64,000 nucleotides of DNA from Candidatus Limnocylindrales bacterium (GCA_035559535.1 DATMBG010000012.1:186001-250000); one strand, 5' to 3'. Counted from the first letter of the stretch, positions 8,328-18,932 are shown. The notes: a model not told the origin generated them from the sequence alone. Numbers and translations are program-made.

Positions 8328-10346
8328 ATGGCAATTTTTAATTATGCGAACAGGGAAATAACCGCCAAAATCGTTTATTATGGACCTGCGGTATGTGGGA
8401 AGACCACTTCCCTTCAGGTTATTCATCAAAAGATAGCTCCAAACCAACGAGGAAAGCTCCTGTCTTTGGCAACTGAAACCGATCGAACCATTTTTTTTGA
8501 TCTCCTTCCTCTTAAGTTGGGAGAAATAAAGGGATTCAAGCTTAAATTTCAATTATATACGGTTCCTGGACAAGTTAAATATAATAATACGAGGAAGTTA
8601 GTCCTCCAAGGGGCCGATGCCATTGTTTTTGTTGCAGATTCTCAAAGAGCCCGTCGTCAAGCTAATATAGAAAGTTTTAAAAATCTTCAGGAGAACCTTT
8701 TAGAGCAGGGACAACGTTTAGAAGATTTACCTTTAGTGTATGAATATAATAAACGGGACGTAGAATCTCCTTTGTCTGTTGAAGAATTAAATCGAGATCT
8801 AAATTCAAGGGGTCTTCCTTATTTTGAGACGGTGGCCAGTCAAGGACGTGGGGTCATGGAAGCCCTGGAGGCTATCTCCAAAATGACCCTGGAATATTTG
8901 GAGAAGCGTCTCCTGGGAGATCAGAAACCTAAAGTCGCAGAGATACCTAAACCTCAGATGGAGAAGAAAATCGAAGAGCCGGAGGAAACTGTTCCTGTTG
9001 CCTCCCAGGATATTATGGATCTTACCCTGGAGGAGCCTGCGTTAACTTTTTCTGAAGAAGAATTGACCGGACTCGAGCTGGAGTCGGATCTATTGCCTCC
9101 CATGGATCAACCTCAACCTTCCCCATCTTCCTCCTTTGAGGATCTTCTGGCTTCTTCAAAGCCCATTGGATATGGAGATAATGTACAGATCGAGGAAGCA
9201 GAGCTTACCACCCTCCCCCTTGTCAGCGATGAACCTCTGCAATCCCAATTTTTTGATCTGAAGGAAGTTGAAGCGCAGGCATTTCGAGATTTGGAAAACT
9301 TTTTAGGCCCTTTAAAGGATTCTCAAGAGGACGAAACTACCTTTAACCCTCCCCAAACTTCTGAAGCGTCCACAGATTCTTTACCCTTAGAGGATAGCTC
9401 GTTGGATTTTAAGTTAGAGCCGGAGTATGAAGAGTCTGGAGAAAAACTTCAAGAATCCTCCTTTTTTGGAGAAAATGAAGATCTGCTAGATTTTGGGATT
9501 GAAGAAAAAATGGAAGATGAAGATTTACCGGGAGTTGGTCCTGGATCAGAAGAGAAAGCGGGGGCCAAGGATTTGTTAGAATTTGTCCGGGAACAAGAAG
9601 AAAAATCCGAAATGGAGGATTTATTGGGGTTTGCCCTTGAAGATAAGGAAGAAATGCCGACCCCTCTTTCCTCTGAGGAAGATTTTTTTGCGACCCAGGC
9701 TACTTCCCAGGAAGGGCGTTCGACCCGTCTTGAAGAGTTGATCCCTGAGCAAGAAAAACCTCAAGATAAGGGTCTTACTTCTTCTATGCAACAGACTCTG
9801 GAATCTTCTAGACAAGGATTAACAGAAGACTCTTCTATATCCAGGATTCCAAATCTTGCGGAGTCTCCCCGGGTGTTAGAAGAAATTATACCGGCTTCTT
9901 TTTCAGAGACCCCTCCCATAGAAGAGAATCCTTATATCAACCTGCTGAAATTTTCCAAATCTCTCTATCAAAAGGGACAAGAATATCTTTCCCGAGAAAC
10001 CGATTTAAATCTCAGCTTGGCTTTGTTTTCTTACTATCTTGCTGTAGAAACTGCTTTGAAGGCCGTTGCACTCAAATTTGAAACTTGCAATCCCGAAATT
10101 GCCTCCATGCCGCTTCTTTTAGATAGCATCGAGGAAGAAACCGGTAAATCCCTGATGGGTCGTAAATTTATCGAGGAAAGGGTCATTAAAGCAAAAAATG
10201 ATTTGCAACTCAAGTTGCTTTTTCCCGATTTAGAGACCTGCCAACTTATTGCTCAAACCGCCGGGCGATTTTTGGAAGCCCTGGCCAGGGACTTTCTGGA
10301 CACCGACTTCTCTCAGCTTCCCCCGATATCCTATAAGCCCTCATAA
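8328..10346 (+). CDS. MglA-like small GTPase with long acidic tail and HEPN-like C-terminus
   Basis: Residues 1-195 are an MglA/Ras-like GTPase: P-loop GPAVCGKTT (19-27), the MglA-type VPGQ in place of DxxG (TVPGQVKYN), and NKRD for guanine binding. Residues about 200-530 are an acidic low-complexity linker with three DLL-F motifs (EDLLDFGIEE near 382, KDLLEFVRE near 414, EDLLGFALE near 430). Residues about 535-670 form a helical region (FSYYLAVETALKAVALK) resembling a HEPN-type bundle, though no RxxxxH is seen. MglA proteins act as polarity switches with an MglB/Roadblock GAP; none is in this window. A shorter paralogue lies at 33354-34094. No strong RBS. Confidence 0.85.
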   Translation: MAIFNYANREITAKIVYYGPAVCGKTTSLQVIHQKIAPNQRGKLLSLATETDRTIFFDLLPLKLGEIKGFKLKFQLYTVPGQVKYNNTRKLVLQGADAIVFVADSQRARRQANIESFKNLQENLLEQGQRLEDLPLVYEYNKRDVESPLSVEELNRDLNSRGLPYFETVASQGRGVMEALEAISKMTLEYLEKRLLGDQKPKVAEIPKPQMEKKIEEPEETVPVASQDIMDLTLEEPALTFSEEELTGLELESDLLPPMDQPQPSPSSSFEDLLASSKPIGYGDNVQIEEAELTTLPLVSDEPLQSQFFDLKEVEAQAFRDLENFLGPLKDSQEDETTFNPPQTSEASTDSLPLEDSSLDFKLEPEYEESGEKLQESSFFGENEDLLDFGIEEKMEDEDLPGVGPGSEEKAGAKDLLEFVREQEEKSEMEDLLGFALEDKEEMPTPLSSEEDFFATQATSQEGRSTRLEELIPEQEKPQDKGLTSSMQQTLESSRQGLTEDSSISRIPNLAESPRVLEEIIPASFSETPPIEENPYINLLKFSKSLYQKGQEYLSRETDLNLSLALFSYYLAVETALKAVALKFETCNPEIASMPLLLDSIEEETGKSLMGRKFIEERVIKAKNDLQLKLLFPDLETCQLIAQTAGRFLEALARDFLDTDFSQLPPISYKPS

Positions 10347-10385
10347 AGAGAGTGTATAAGATCTAATATTTCTGATTGTAAGTAA

Positions 10386-10406
10386 CTTGACAAGAATAGA
10401 CTCAAG
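10386..10406 (+). promoter_or_regulatory. HAIR operator (HspR site) upstream of dnaJ
   Basis: CTTGACA-N7-ACTCAAG (10386-10392, 10400-10406). The known HspR-associated inverted repeat is CTTGAGT-N7-ACTCAAG, so the right half matches 7/7 and the left 5/7 with exact N7 spacing. It covers the -35 and part of the spacer of the promoter below, as expected for a repressor site. hspR lies 1.4 kb downstream. Confidence 0.75.
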
Positions 10407-10416
10407 GTGGTATGTT
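10387..10416 (+). promoter_or_regulatory. dnaJ-hspR promoter
   Basis: TTGACA (10387-10392), an 18-base spacer and TATGTT (10411-10416), overlapped by the HAIR operator. Its position predicts heat-inducible transcription of dnaJ, hspR and perhaps the sigma factor. Confidence 0.6.
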
Positions 10417-10429
10417 GATAACGGGGAGG

Positions 10430-10443
10430 TAGGTTTAAACCTA
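10430..10443 (+). promoter_or_regulatory. 14-bp perfect palindrome in the dnaJ leader
   Basis: TAGGTTTAAACCTA, centred at 10436/10437, lies just after the expected transcription start. It could be a second operator or an RNA hairpin. No known regulator site is recognised. Confidence 0.35.
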
Positions 10444-10532
10444 TCGCCTCGGCTTACTGGTATTACCCTATCCGGGAAGGGGAGATACGAAAAGGTTGAA
10501 GGATCTCAGAGGATAAAAAAATGGGATAGGTT

Positions 10533-11675
10533 ATGAAGAAGCGGGATTATTATGAAGTATTAAACGTTTCCAAGAAGGCTTCGGAAAAAGAAATTAAAGC
10601 AGCCTATCGGAAGTTGGCCCGAAAATATCACCCAGATGTGAATCCTAATGATAAAAGTGCCGAAGCTAAGTTTAAGGAGATCAGTGAAGCGTATCAGGTT
10701 CTAAGTGATCCGGAGAAACGGGCCATGTACGATAAATTCGGGCACCAGTTGGATCGGAATGGAGCGGATAAGCCGGAGAGTTCTCGATGGTCCGACTTTA
10801 GTCAATTTGATTTTTCTAACTTTGATTTTAAAAAATCAGGTTTTAAGGTGGGAGATCTGGGGGATATTTTGGGAAACATGTTTGGCGGGAAGCGAGAAGA
10901 GAGTCCTGCATCGGAACCTGTTAAGGGGAGTGATATTCAGTACACCATGGATCTGAGTTTTGAGGATGCGGTTCAGGGATTAAACACAAGGATCCGGTTA
11001 CAACGGGAGGTTTCCTGTCCATCCTGTCATGGAATGGGCACTGAGCGGGGATTTTACTTGGAGACCTGCTCAGTGTGTAAGGGGACTGGGCAGGTTCGTA
11101 CCTCCACGGGATTCTTAAATACTTTTCAGACCTGTTCCCTTTGTAAAGGAAGTGGAAAAATCAATAAAAATCCATGTCGAACCTGTCAGGGAAGCGGTGT
11201 GATCCTTCAATCAGAAAAGATCTCGGTGAAGATTCCGGCGGGAGTTGATAATGGGTCCAAAATTCGAGTTCCGAATAAAGGGAATGTCGGAAAAAGAGGG
11301 GGCTCCCCGGGAGATTTATATATCACTACTCGTGTTCGACCTCATCCCTTCTTTGAACGAAAAGGAGATAATCTCTACTGTGAAGTTCCTATTACCTTTA
11401 TTGAGGCGACTTTAGGTGCTAAAATTAAGGTTCCAACGGTTGATGGCGAAGCTACGATGACGATTCCCATGGGAACCGAAAGTGGGCAGATATTTCGATT
11501 GCGAGGAAAAGGAATGCCTCATCTCAAAGGTACCGGCCGTGGAGATCAATTTGTTACGGTTAAAGTCGTTACACCGAAAAATGTGGACCCCCGCATGGAA
11601 CAACTTTTAAGGGAACTTGAACGCCTGCATCCTCAGAATCCAAGATCTCATTTACAATCTTACGTCCCCCATTGA
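10533..11675 (+). CDS. dnaJ: chaperone DnaJ (Hsp40)
   Basis: A full-length class A J-protein of 380 residues. The J domain includes [14 protein letters not shown] with the HPD that stimulates DnaK ATPase. The usual Gly/Phe region is replaced by a Phe/Asp/Lys-rich stretch. Four zinc-finger repeats follow ([32 protein letters not shown]), then the substrate-binding C-terminal domains ([17 protein letters not shown]). It works with DnaK and GrpE, neither of which is in this window. It is first in a unit with hspR and a sigma factor, behind a HAIR operator. Confidence 0.95.
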   Translation: MKKRDYYEVLNVSKKASEKEIKAAYRKLARKYHPDVNPNDKSAEAKFKEISEAYQVLSDPEKRAMYDKFGHQLDRNGADKPESSRWSDFSQFDFSNFDFKKSGFKVGDLGDILGNMFGGKREESPASEPVKGSDIQYTMDLSFEDAVQGLNTRIRLQREVSCPSCHGMGTERGFYLETCSVCKGTGQVRTSTGFLNTFQTCSLCKGSGKINKNPCRTCQGSGVILQSEKISVKIPAGVDNGSKIRVPNKGNVGKRGGSPGDLYITTRVRPHPFFERKGDNLYCEVPITFIEATLGAKIKVPTVDGEATMTIPMGTESGQIFRLRGKGMPHLKGTGRGDQFVTVKVVTPKNVDPRMEQLLRELERLHPQNPRSHLQSYVPH

Positions 11676-11824
11676 GAGGAAAAGTAGGAAACGGGATGGG
11701 GCTTTGCTTGGTGGGGAAAAAATGGAGTCTCCCTTCCCTGGGTTTTAAATCTTGAAAAGGTTACCGAATGCAGGGATTAATAAAGTGATCAACCCGAATA
11801 GGCTGCAGGTTCGGAGTGAGGGCT

Positions 11825-12208
11825 ATGGCAAATAAAGGTAAACCTTTATTCATGATCAGTGTAGTTTCTGAAATGCTTGGTATTCATCCTCAGACCCTCC
11901 GACTTTACGAACGCGAGGGGTTAATTGTTCCTTCTCGAACCGAAGGGAATACCCGGCTCTACTCAGAAGAGGACATCGAGAGGCTTCGAACTATCCTTAG
12001 TTTAACGCGGGATCTGGGTGTAAATTTGGCAGGAGTGGAAGTTATTCTGAGTATGCGGGAGAAAATGGAGAAGATGCAACAGGTCATGATCGAGATGATG
12101 AACTACATTCAGTATCATCTGGCTAAGGAAGCGGAAGAGGCGAAAAAAAATTCCAGTAGTTTCCTGGTTAAGGCCTCAAAGGGGGGTATTGTAAAAGCAG
12201 AAGATTAA
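11825..12208 (+). CDS. hspR: MerR-family heat-shock repressor HspR
   Basis: A short MerR-type regulator. The winged helix-turn-helix reads MLGIHPQTLRLYEREGLIVP with RTEGNTRLYSEEDIERL, followed by a helical dimerisation region. Sequence and position after dnaJ are typical of HspR, which binds HAIR elements with DnaK as co-repressor. The ATG at 11825 is preferred because GGAG lies at 11813-11816; the GTG at 11816 is less likely. A HAIR element lies upstream of dnaJ, so autoregulation of this operon is expected. Confidence 0.9.
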   Translation: MANKGKPLFMISVVSEMLGIHPQTLRLYEREGLIVPSRTEGNTRLYSEEDIERLRTILSLTRDLGVNLAGVEVILSMREKMEKMQQVMIEMMNYIQYHLAKEAEEAKKNSSSFLVKASKGGIVKAED

Positions 12209-12289
12209 AGAGGGGACAAAATCCTTTGGGTGAACGGGAAACCTGCCTTAAGCTTAAAGGGCTTACCCCTACCCAAGTAAATCTTCTAG

Positions 12290-13174
12290 ATGGTAAAGAA
12301 AGTAAGGGTGATTATGGATTTCGAGGGTTCTCATAAATATGTCTCTCATGATACCTTGAGTACCTATCTGAGGGAAATCAGTAAGTTTTCCATTACCACA
12401 CGAGAGGAAGAAGAACAATTAGCCATGCGGATTCAACAAGGAGATCAGGAAGCGCTCAAGCGGTTAGTGGAGGGAAACTTAAAGTTTGTCGTTAAAGTTG
12501 CCCAGGGATATCAGGGGTGTGGTTTATCTTTACCCGATCTCATCAATGAAGGAAATATCGGCCTGATTGAAGCTGCCAAAAGATTCGATCCTTCCAAAGG
12601 AGTTAAATTCATTTCCTACGCTGTTTGGTGGATTCGTCAAGCGATTATGCAAGCTTTAGCCGAACAGTCGGGTGCTGTGAGGCTACCCCTTAAGCAGGCG
12701 GGCCTTTTATACAAGATCAGTCAGCTCTATAACGAAATGATTCAAGAAAATAACGGTCGAGAACCTACGCCGGAGGAGCTTTCTGAAAAGTTAGATGTAC
12801 CGGTTAAGGATGTAGAGAATATTATGAGAATTTCCAGAAATTATCTATCTCTGGATGCACCCCTCTCCGATGGAGAGGACAGTACCACCTTCATCGATTT
12901 TATGGAAGCCAAACAGTATCCGGCAGCCGATGAAATTTTGTTAAATCAATCTTTCCAGGACCAATTTGAAGAACTTCTGAAGGGTCTGGATCCCCGGGAA
13001 GAGAAGATTTTGCGCCTGCGTTATGGGTTAGATGGTCAAAAACCAATGACCTTAGAGGAAGTTGGAAAGTTGATGAATTTAAGTCGGGAGAGGGTCCGGC
13101 AAATTGAAAGCCGCACGAAACATCGCCTCAGACATAGAGCTCTGGCCAAACGCCTTCGGGACTACCTGAATTAG
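12290..13174 (+). CDS. second RNA polymerase sigma-70 family factor
   Basis: A 294-residue paralogue of the factor at 162-1031, again without region 1.1. Region 1.2 (YLREISKFSITTREEEEQLA), region 2 (FDPSKGVKFISYAVWWIRQ) and region 4.2 (LMNLSRERVRQIESRTKHRL) are intact. It sits 81 bases after hspR, so it may belong to the heat-shock unit, but no H-type (RpoH) signature is obvious. The ATG at 12290 lacks an RBS. An ATG at 12314, preceded by AAGGGTG, is also possible. Confidence 0.88.
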   Translation: MVKKVRVIMDFEGSHKYVSHDTLSTYLREISKFSITTREEEEQLAMRIQQGDQEALKRLVEGNLKFVVKVAQGYQGCGLSLPDLINEGNIGLIEAAKRFDPSKGVKFISYAVWWIRQAIMQALAEQSGAVRLPLKQAGLLYKISQLYNEMIQENNGREPTPEELSEKLDVPVKDVENIMRISRNYLSLDAPLSDGEDSTTFIDFMEAKQYPAADEILLNQSFQDQFEELLKGLDPREEKILRLRYGLDGQKPMTLEEVGKLMNLSRERVRQIESRTKHRLRHRALAKRLRDYLN

Positions 13175-13187
13175 CTTGGGTTCCAAA

Positions 13188-14441
13188 TCATAACTTTTCA
13201 AATTCCCAATGATGGGGGGGACGATAAATTCCCACGTCCCGAATAGAACTCTGAACCTCAAAGGAGTACATTTGACTTTGATAATCATAAGGAGTTCCAT
13301 CCTTGGCGTGTACGGCCACATCCAATAAATAAATTCCTCCGGTTAAATCAAGCCGATCAAAGTAAATCTTGACTTTGCCTTTACCGGTTGAAGTATCCAC
13401 ATCAAGATCCTCAATATAAGTGTTAGTCCCGTAGCAATAAGCCCCATCATTGCGGAAGATTCCTATTCCAAATACAGGATCTTGAATCGTTCGATGGGCC
13501 ATGTAGGTAATTTCAATCTTCATCTTATCCCCTGTCCTGTAAAGAGAACAGGGTTCTCCATTTCCATTGAATAACTCTACACTGGTTATTTCAACCTCCC
13601 GCGAACCCCATCGTCGTAAATTTTCTCTGCCAGGTATGGATTCATAACCATTCCTCCCGGATTCTTGGGAGTTTATACTTTCCTGTCGTTCCTTTTGGGC
13701 TATATCTTCCAGATAAGCATTAACGATTTCCCTTGCTTTTCCCTTACCACGAAGGATGCCTTTATCCAGCCAGATGACCTCGTCGCAGTATTTCTCGATA
13801 GCACTCAGGTCATGGGTGATCAAAACAATGGTCTTCCCTTCACTTCGGAATCGATTAATTTTAGCATTACACTTGTGTTGAAACGCGGCATCCCCCACTG
13901 CAAAGAGCTCATCGATGAGAAAGATATCTGGCTCTACTGCAATGGCAATAGAAAACGCCAATCGCATATACATTCCTGAGGAATACGTTTTCACCGGATT
14001 ATCTATAAACTCCTCGAGCTCTGCAAATCGGACAATCTCATCAAATTTTTTGTAAATCTCCTTCCGACTTAAACCCAATATGATCCCATTAATAAAAATG
14101 TTTTCCCGTCCTGTAAATTCAGGATGGAAACCTGCACCCAACTCAATGAGGGCCGATAATCGACCGTTTACTTTGACCTTACCCTGAGAAGGCCGCTGAA
14201 GCCCGGCAATAATTTTCAACAATGTGCTCTTACCCGAACCATTATTTCCTATAATACCTACAGTTTTTCCTTTTGGAACCTCGAAGGAAATATTCTGCAA
14301 AGCCCAAAAAGTCTCAGCAGGTTGGAGAATCCGCTGACCTTTCATGAGGTTAATAATCCAGGATTTAAAGGTGGGGGCTTGGCGATATCGCTTTCTCAAT
14401 TTAAATGACTTAGAAACCCGATCGACTTTGATAGCGTACAA
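13188..14441 (-). CDS. polysaccharide-export ABC transporter ATPase (Wzt-like)
   Basis: A 417-residue ATPase of the O-antigen/teichoic-acid export type. Walker A is GNNGSGKST, the signature is TYSSGM, and Walker B is DIFLIDELFAVGD. Residues about 280-410 are a Wzt-type C-terminal glycan-binding domain (EITSVELFNGNGEP). Such ATPases pair with a Wzm-like permease, and none is in the window. The start is TTG with a perfect AGGAGG six bases upstream (14448-14453 on the plus strand). It ends convergently, 13 bases from the sigma-factor stop. Confidence 0.85.
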   Translation of the reverse strand: MYAIKVDRVSKSFKLRKRYRQAPTFKSWIINLMKGQRILQPAETFWALQNISFEVPKGKTVGIIGNNGSGKSTLLKIIAGLQRPSQGKVKVNGRLSALIELGAGFHPEFTGRENIFINGIILGLSRKEIYKKFDEIVRFAELEEFIDNPVKTYSSGMYMRLAFSIAIAVEPDIFLIDELFAVGDAAFQHKCNAKINRFRSEGKTIVLITHDLSAIEKYCDEVIWLDKGILRGKGKAREIVNAYLEDIAQKERQESINSQESGRNGYESIPGRENLRRWGSREVEITSVELFNGNGEPCSLYRTGDKMKIEITYMAHRTIQDPVFGIGIFRNDGAYCYGTNTYIEDLDVDTSTGKGKVKIYFDRLDLTGGIYLLDVAVHAKDGTPYDYQSQMYSFEVQSSIRDVGIYRPPHHWEFEKL

Positions 14442-14764
14442 ATTAATCCTCCTGTATACCTGACCTTTACTCTCTTAACCACAAGATTTTGAATAAGATA
14501 GTTGAATTGAAAAGGCTCTTCAAGTTGAAATTATGTCTCAAACAGAGAAAGTTATGTTAAGGGATTATCCTTGTCAAGGAATTTCTTTTTTTATTTTTAT
14601 CGGAAATTGGGATAAACCCATGAGATGAATCATCTGTCCTCTTTGACCTTTTTACGAAGTCAAATCTTTATGAAAAGGATGAAAGGCTCTGAGTACGGGC
14701 GGATCCTAGATCCGCCCCTACCCCAGCCAGGTTGTTGGTAAAAAAGCGGATAAAAGGAAACCCA
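14442..14764. other. intergenic region with GTAGGGGCG-type palindrome
   Basis: No gene is seen. It contains the ABC-ATPase leader and, at 14697-14717, the palindrome GGGCGGATC-CTA-GATCCGCCC flanked by GTAC and CCTAC. This is a member of the short palindrome family listed below and could end mreD transcription. Confidence 0.6.
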
Positions 14765-15265
14765 TTATTTTTGTGGGGATCCAAAGGTTGCTTCTACAAG
14801 TTTAAAAGGGACGATAACAAAAGGGCACAGCACAGAGTTGTAGATGGCTTCTGAGGGAGCTATACGAATCCACTGATTTAGAATATCCTGGGTTGAATAA
14901 GACTTTAGCATCAGAGCCAAACCGGCCAGGAGCATTTCGTCTACGAAAGTCAGAATAAAGACAAAAAATATCTGTAACAGCAGACTGTTCACATAAAGCC
15001 TTTTGCCGATACTTCCTAATACAAATCCCAAGATAGTTTTAGCCAGGGCATTTGAACCCAAGAACACACCAGAGAGGATATCTTGCAGTAATCCCAACAA
15101 GAATCCTAAGACAGAGCCGGTTTCTGCGCCTTTTGCCAAACTCAAATAACTCACAATGATAAGAATCAGATCCGGTTTGGCTCCATGTAGGGGGATTTTA
15201 CTAAATAAAGTTGTCTGGAGAACAAGTGCAAGCAGTGAAAATCCGATAATACAGGCAAAATACAT
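14765..15265 (-). CDS. mreD: rod-shape protein MreD
   Basis: A 166-residue inner-membrane protein with five or six hydrophobic segments and the MreD feature PDLILIIVSYLSLAKGAETGSVLGFL. It is part of the elongasome that positions peptidoglycan synthesis. Its ATG directly follows the mreC stop (TAGATG on the minus strand), showing coupled translation. mrdA/rodA do not follow; a Wzt-like ATPase does. Confidence 0.88.
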   Translation of the reverse strand: MYFACIIGFSLLALVLQTTLFSKIPLHGAKPDLILIIVSYLSLAKGAETGSVLGFLLGLLQDILSGVFLGSNALAKTILGFVLGSIGKRLYVNSLLLQIFFVFILTFVDEMLLAGLALMLKSYSTQDILNQWIRIAPSEAIYNSVLCPFVIVPFKLVEATFGSPQK

Positions 15266-16081
15266 CTACTTGTTTTTAACCACAAACACTTCTTCTAATT
15301 TTGAGAAATTAACACTTGGTTCTATATCGACATCCAAAAAAAGGCCATCACTTTTCTTATTGATTCTTGCGATTTTTCCAATTACAAGTCCTTTAGGGAA
15401 AACTCCTCCTAATCCGGAGGAAATAACCATATCCCCTTCGATTACATCGGCTCCTTGAACCAAGTACTTCATTTTGTAGTAATTGGTGAGCTGACCTTGA
15501 ACAACCCCTTGATCTCGTGTTCTCTGGATGATGGCGGCGATACTGCAATTGGGATCTGTGGCGAGGAGAACTTTAGAAGCTCGAGGGGATACACTCAGGG
15601 TATATCCCACAATTCCTTCATGGGTGATCACAGCAAGATTAGGTTCTATGTTATGATTCGACCCTTTGTCTATTAAAATACTACTGGCCCAATTGGTGGA
15701 GTCTCGTCCGATCACTCTGGCCAGTATGGTACTCAAACTTGTTACATCGACCCAGTTCAGGGTGTTCTTTAATCTTTCGTAAGCTAAGGCATTCTCCACG
15801 TATTCATTTTTTTCCATTTGAAGAATTCGAACCTGTTCTCGTAACCGGGCATTTTCCTCTTCCAGGTTTACAAGGTAAATATATTTTTTCCAGACAAGGT
15901 GGATCTTATCCATGGCCTGGGAGACTGCCAGTTGCAGAGGATAGATACCTACCAGAGCATACTTCTCCAGAAAAGCTGTAGGATTAGGGGCTTTGGTTTG
16001 TACTGAAAGGAGTATGAAGGAGGCGACCAGTAAGCCGAATAGAGTAGAAATAGGTTTATATCTAACCAGGAGCTTTACCAT
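15266..16081 (-). CDS. mreC: rod-shape protein MreC
   Basis: A 271-residue bitopic protein: an N-terminal membrane anchor (FGLLVASFILLSVQT), a coiled coil around EEENARLREQVRILQ, and two periplasmic beta domains (VIGRDSTNWASSILIDKGS, GDMVISSGLGGVFPKGL). MreC links MreB filaments to PBP2 in the periplasm. It follows mreB after a G-rich hairpin repeat and precedes mreD without a gap. Confidence 0.93.
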   Translation of the reverse strand: MVKLLVRYKPISTLFGLLVASFILLSVQTKAPNPTAFLEKYALVGIYPLQLAVSQAMDKIHLVWKKYIYLVNLEEENARLREQVRILQMEKNEYVENALAYERLKNTLNWVDVTSLSTILARVIGRDSTNWASSILIDKGSNHNIEPNLAVITHEGIVGYTLSVSPRASKVLLATDPNCSIAAIIQRTRDQGVVQGQLTNYYKMKYLVQGADVIEGDMVISSGLGGVFPKGLVIGKIARINKKSDGLFLDVDIEPSVNFSKLEEVFVVKNK

Positions 16082-16088
16082 CTATAAG

Positions 16089-16188
16089 AGTATGGGAGTA
16101 TGGGGGTATGGGAGTAGGGAGGTATGGGAGTATAGGATTTATTCTTCTATTTTATACTCCCATACCCCCATACTCCCATACTTCCCTA
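16089..16188 (+). repeat. octad-repeat hairpin with G-quadruplex potential (mreB-mreC)
   Basis: Arm 1 (16089-16136) is an 8-base quasi-repeat of GTATGGGA/GTATGGGG; arm 2 (16153-16188) is its near reverse complement. The plus-strand arm has four or more GGG tracts with short loops, fitting a G4 motif. It fills the mreB-mreC gap. The same unit recurs at 41756 and 48091. Confidence 0.85.
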
Positions 16189-16205
16189 TTATTTTCCCTC
16201 TTGGA

Positions 16206-17834
<1,629 letters not shown>

Positions 17835-18758
17835 ATGAGGATGAAAGAGAAGAAAATTATTATAAAAGTACCTGCTTCTACAAGTAATCTGGGTCCGGGA
17901 ATGGATACCTTAGGACTTGCTTTAACCCTTTATAATATTTATGAAATCACCTTAACCGAAGGAGAACCCCAGGTGCAGATAATAGGGAAGGGAAAAGGTG
18001 TATATCCTGAGAATGAGGAGAATCTGGTCTATCAATCTGCTCAATTACTGGTAAATAGAGTAGGGGGGGCCGATTACAGGTTTAAAATTCTCATCCGAAG
18101 TTCTATTCCCACTTCAGGGGGGCTCGGAGGAAGCGCAACCGCCCGGTTAGCCGGACTGGTAGGGGCCAATTTCTTACTTGGAAATCCTTTAACAGAGGAG
18201 GATATTGTCGATTTCGCCATTAAATTAGAAGGGCACCCGGATAATGTAATCCCGGCCTTCTATGGCGGATTTACTGTGTCTTGTTTGACCGAAACAGGAG
18301 TTAAGTTTATAAGGTGTGATTTCCCGGCCCGTCTTCGGGTAGTTCTGGCCATACCGGATTTTTATATTTCTACCGAAGAAGCTCGAAAATGCCTTCCGGA
18401 TAAAATACCCTTTCAGGATGTTCTTTTTAATACAAGCCGAACAGCCATATTGGTGGCGGCTCTTCTCACGGGTCATATTGATTTTTTGAGCTTTGCTATG
18501 GAGGACCGAGTCCATCAGATTTATCGAAAAAACCTCATTAAACCTTTACCGGAAGTTCTTGAAGCCGCCTTGAAAGCAGGAGCTAAAGGATGTGCTTTGA
18601 GTGGAGCAGGTTCGGCCATTTTAGCCCTGGCCACAGATAAAGAAGCCCAGATTGGGGAAGTTATGAAAGCCGTATTTCAATCCTATGGAATTGAATGCGA
18701 TGTTCTGGTTTTAGAGGTAGACAAGGAAGGTTTGCAGGTTCAGGTGGTAGAGAATTGA
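17835..18758 (+). CDS. thrB: homoserine kinase
   Basis: A GHMP-family kinase of 307 residues that phosphorylates L-homoserine on the way to threonine. VPASTSNLGPGMDTLGLAL is the N-terminal motif, SIPTSGGLGGSATARLAGL is the ATP loop, and GAKGCALSGAGSAILAL is motif 3. GGAG lies about ten bases before the ATG. It stands alone, convergent to the lpxA operon, with no thrA or thrC nearby. Confidence 0.93.
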   Translation: MRMKEKKIIIKVPASTSNLGPGMDTLGLALTLYNIYEITLTEGEPQVQIIGKGKGVYPENEENLVYQSAQLLVNRVGGADYRFKILIRSSIPTSGGLGGSATARLAGLVGANFLLGNPLTEEDIVDFAIKLEGHPDNVIPAFYGGFTVSCLTETGVKFIRCDFPARLRVVLAIPDFYISTEEARKCLPDKIPFQDVLFNTSRTAILVAALLTGHIDFLSFAMEDRVHQIYRKNLIKPLPEVLEAALKAGAKGCALSGAGSAILALATDKEAQIGEVMKAVFQSYGIECDVLVLEVDKEGLQVQVVEN

Positions 18759-18858
18759 AAATACAGGGAGGAAAAATGGAAAAAGAGGGCTTTTCGGGGT
18801 ATCCTCTCAGGAAGTCTGGCAAATAGGCCCCTGTCGTCGGTCCTTCTAAAGGTAAATT

Positions 18859-18910
18859 GAGAGAAAGGGAGTAGGGGCGTAAGGCCTTACGCCCCTACTC
18901 CCTTTCTCTC
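18859..18910. terminator. 52-bp perfect palindrome between convergent thrB and lpxA
   Basis: 26-base arms match 26/26 around the centre 18884/18885; the core is GTAGGGGCGTAAGG and its complement. Its position between convergent stops suits a bidirectional terminator, and the core belongs to the GTAGGGGCG palindrome family seen elsewhere in the window. Confidence 0.7.
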
Positions 18911-18932
18911 CTGGATACCTTTCTACTTTCCC

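Noticed and set aside
13665-13979. 104-codon plus-strand frame inside the Wzt-like gene
   Set aside because: Antisense shadow of a clear ABC ATPase.
16089-16188. CRISPR-like array of short repeats
   Set aside because: Units are 8 bases, contiguous and drifting, with no spacers, and there are no cas genes.
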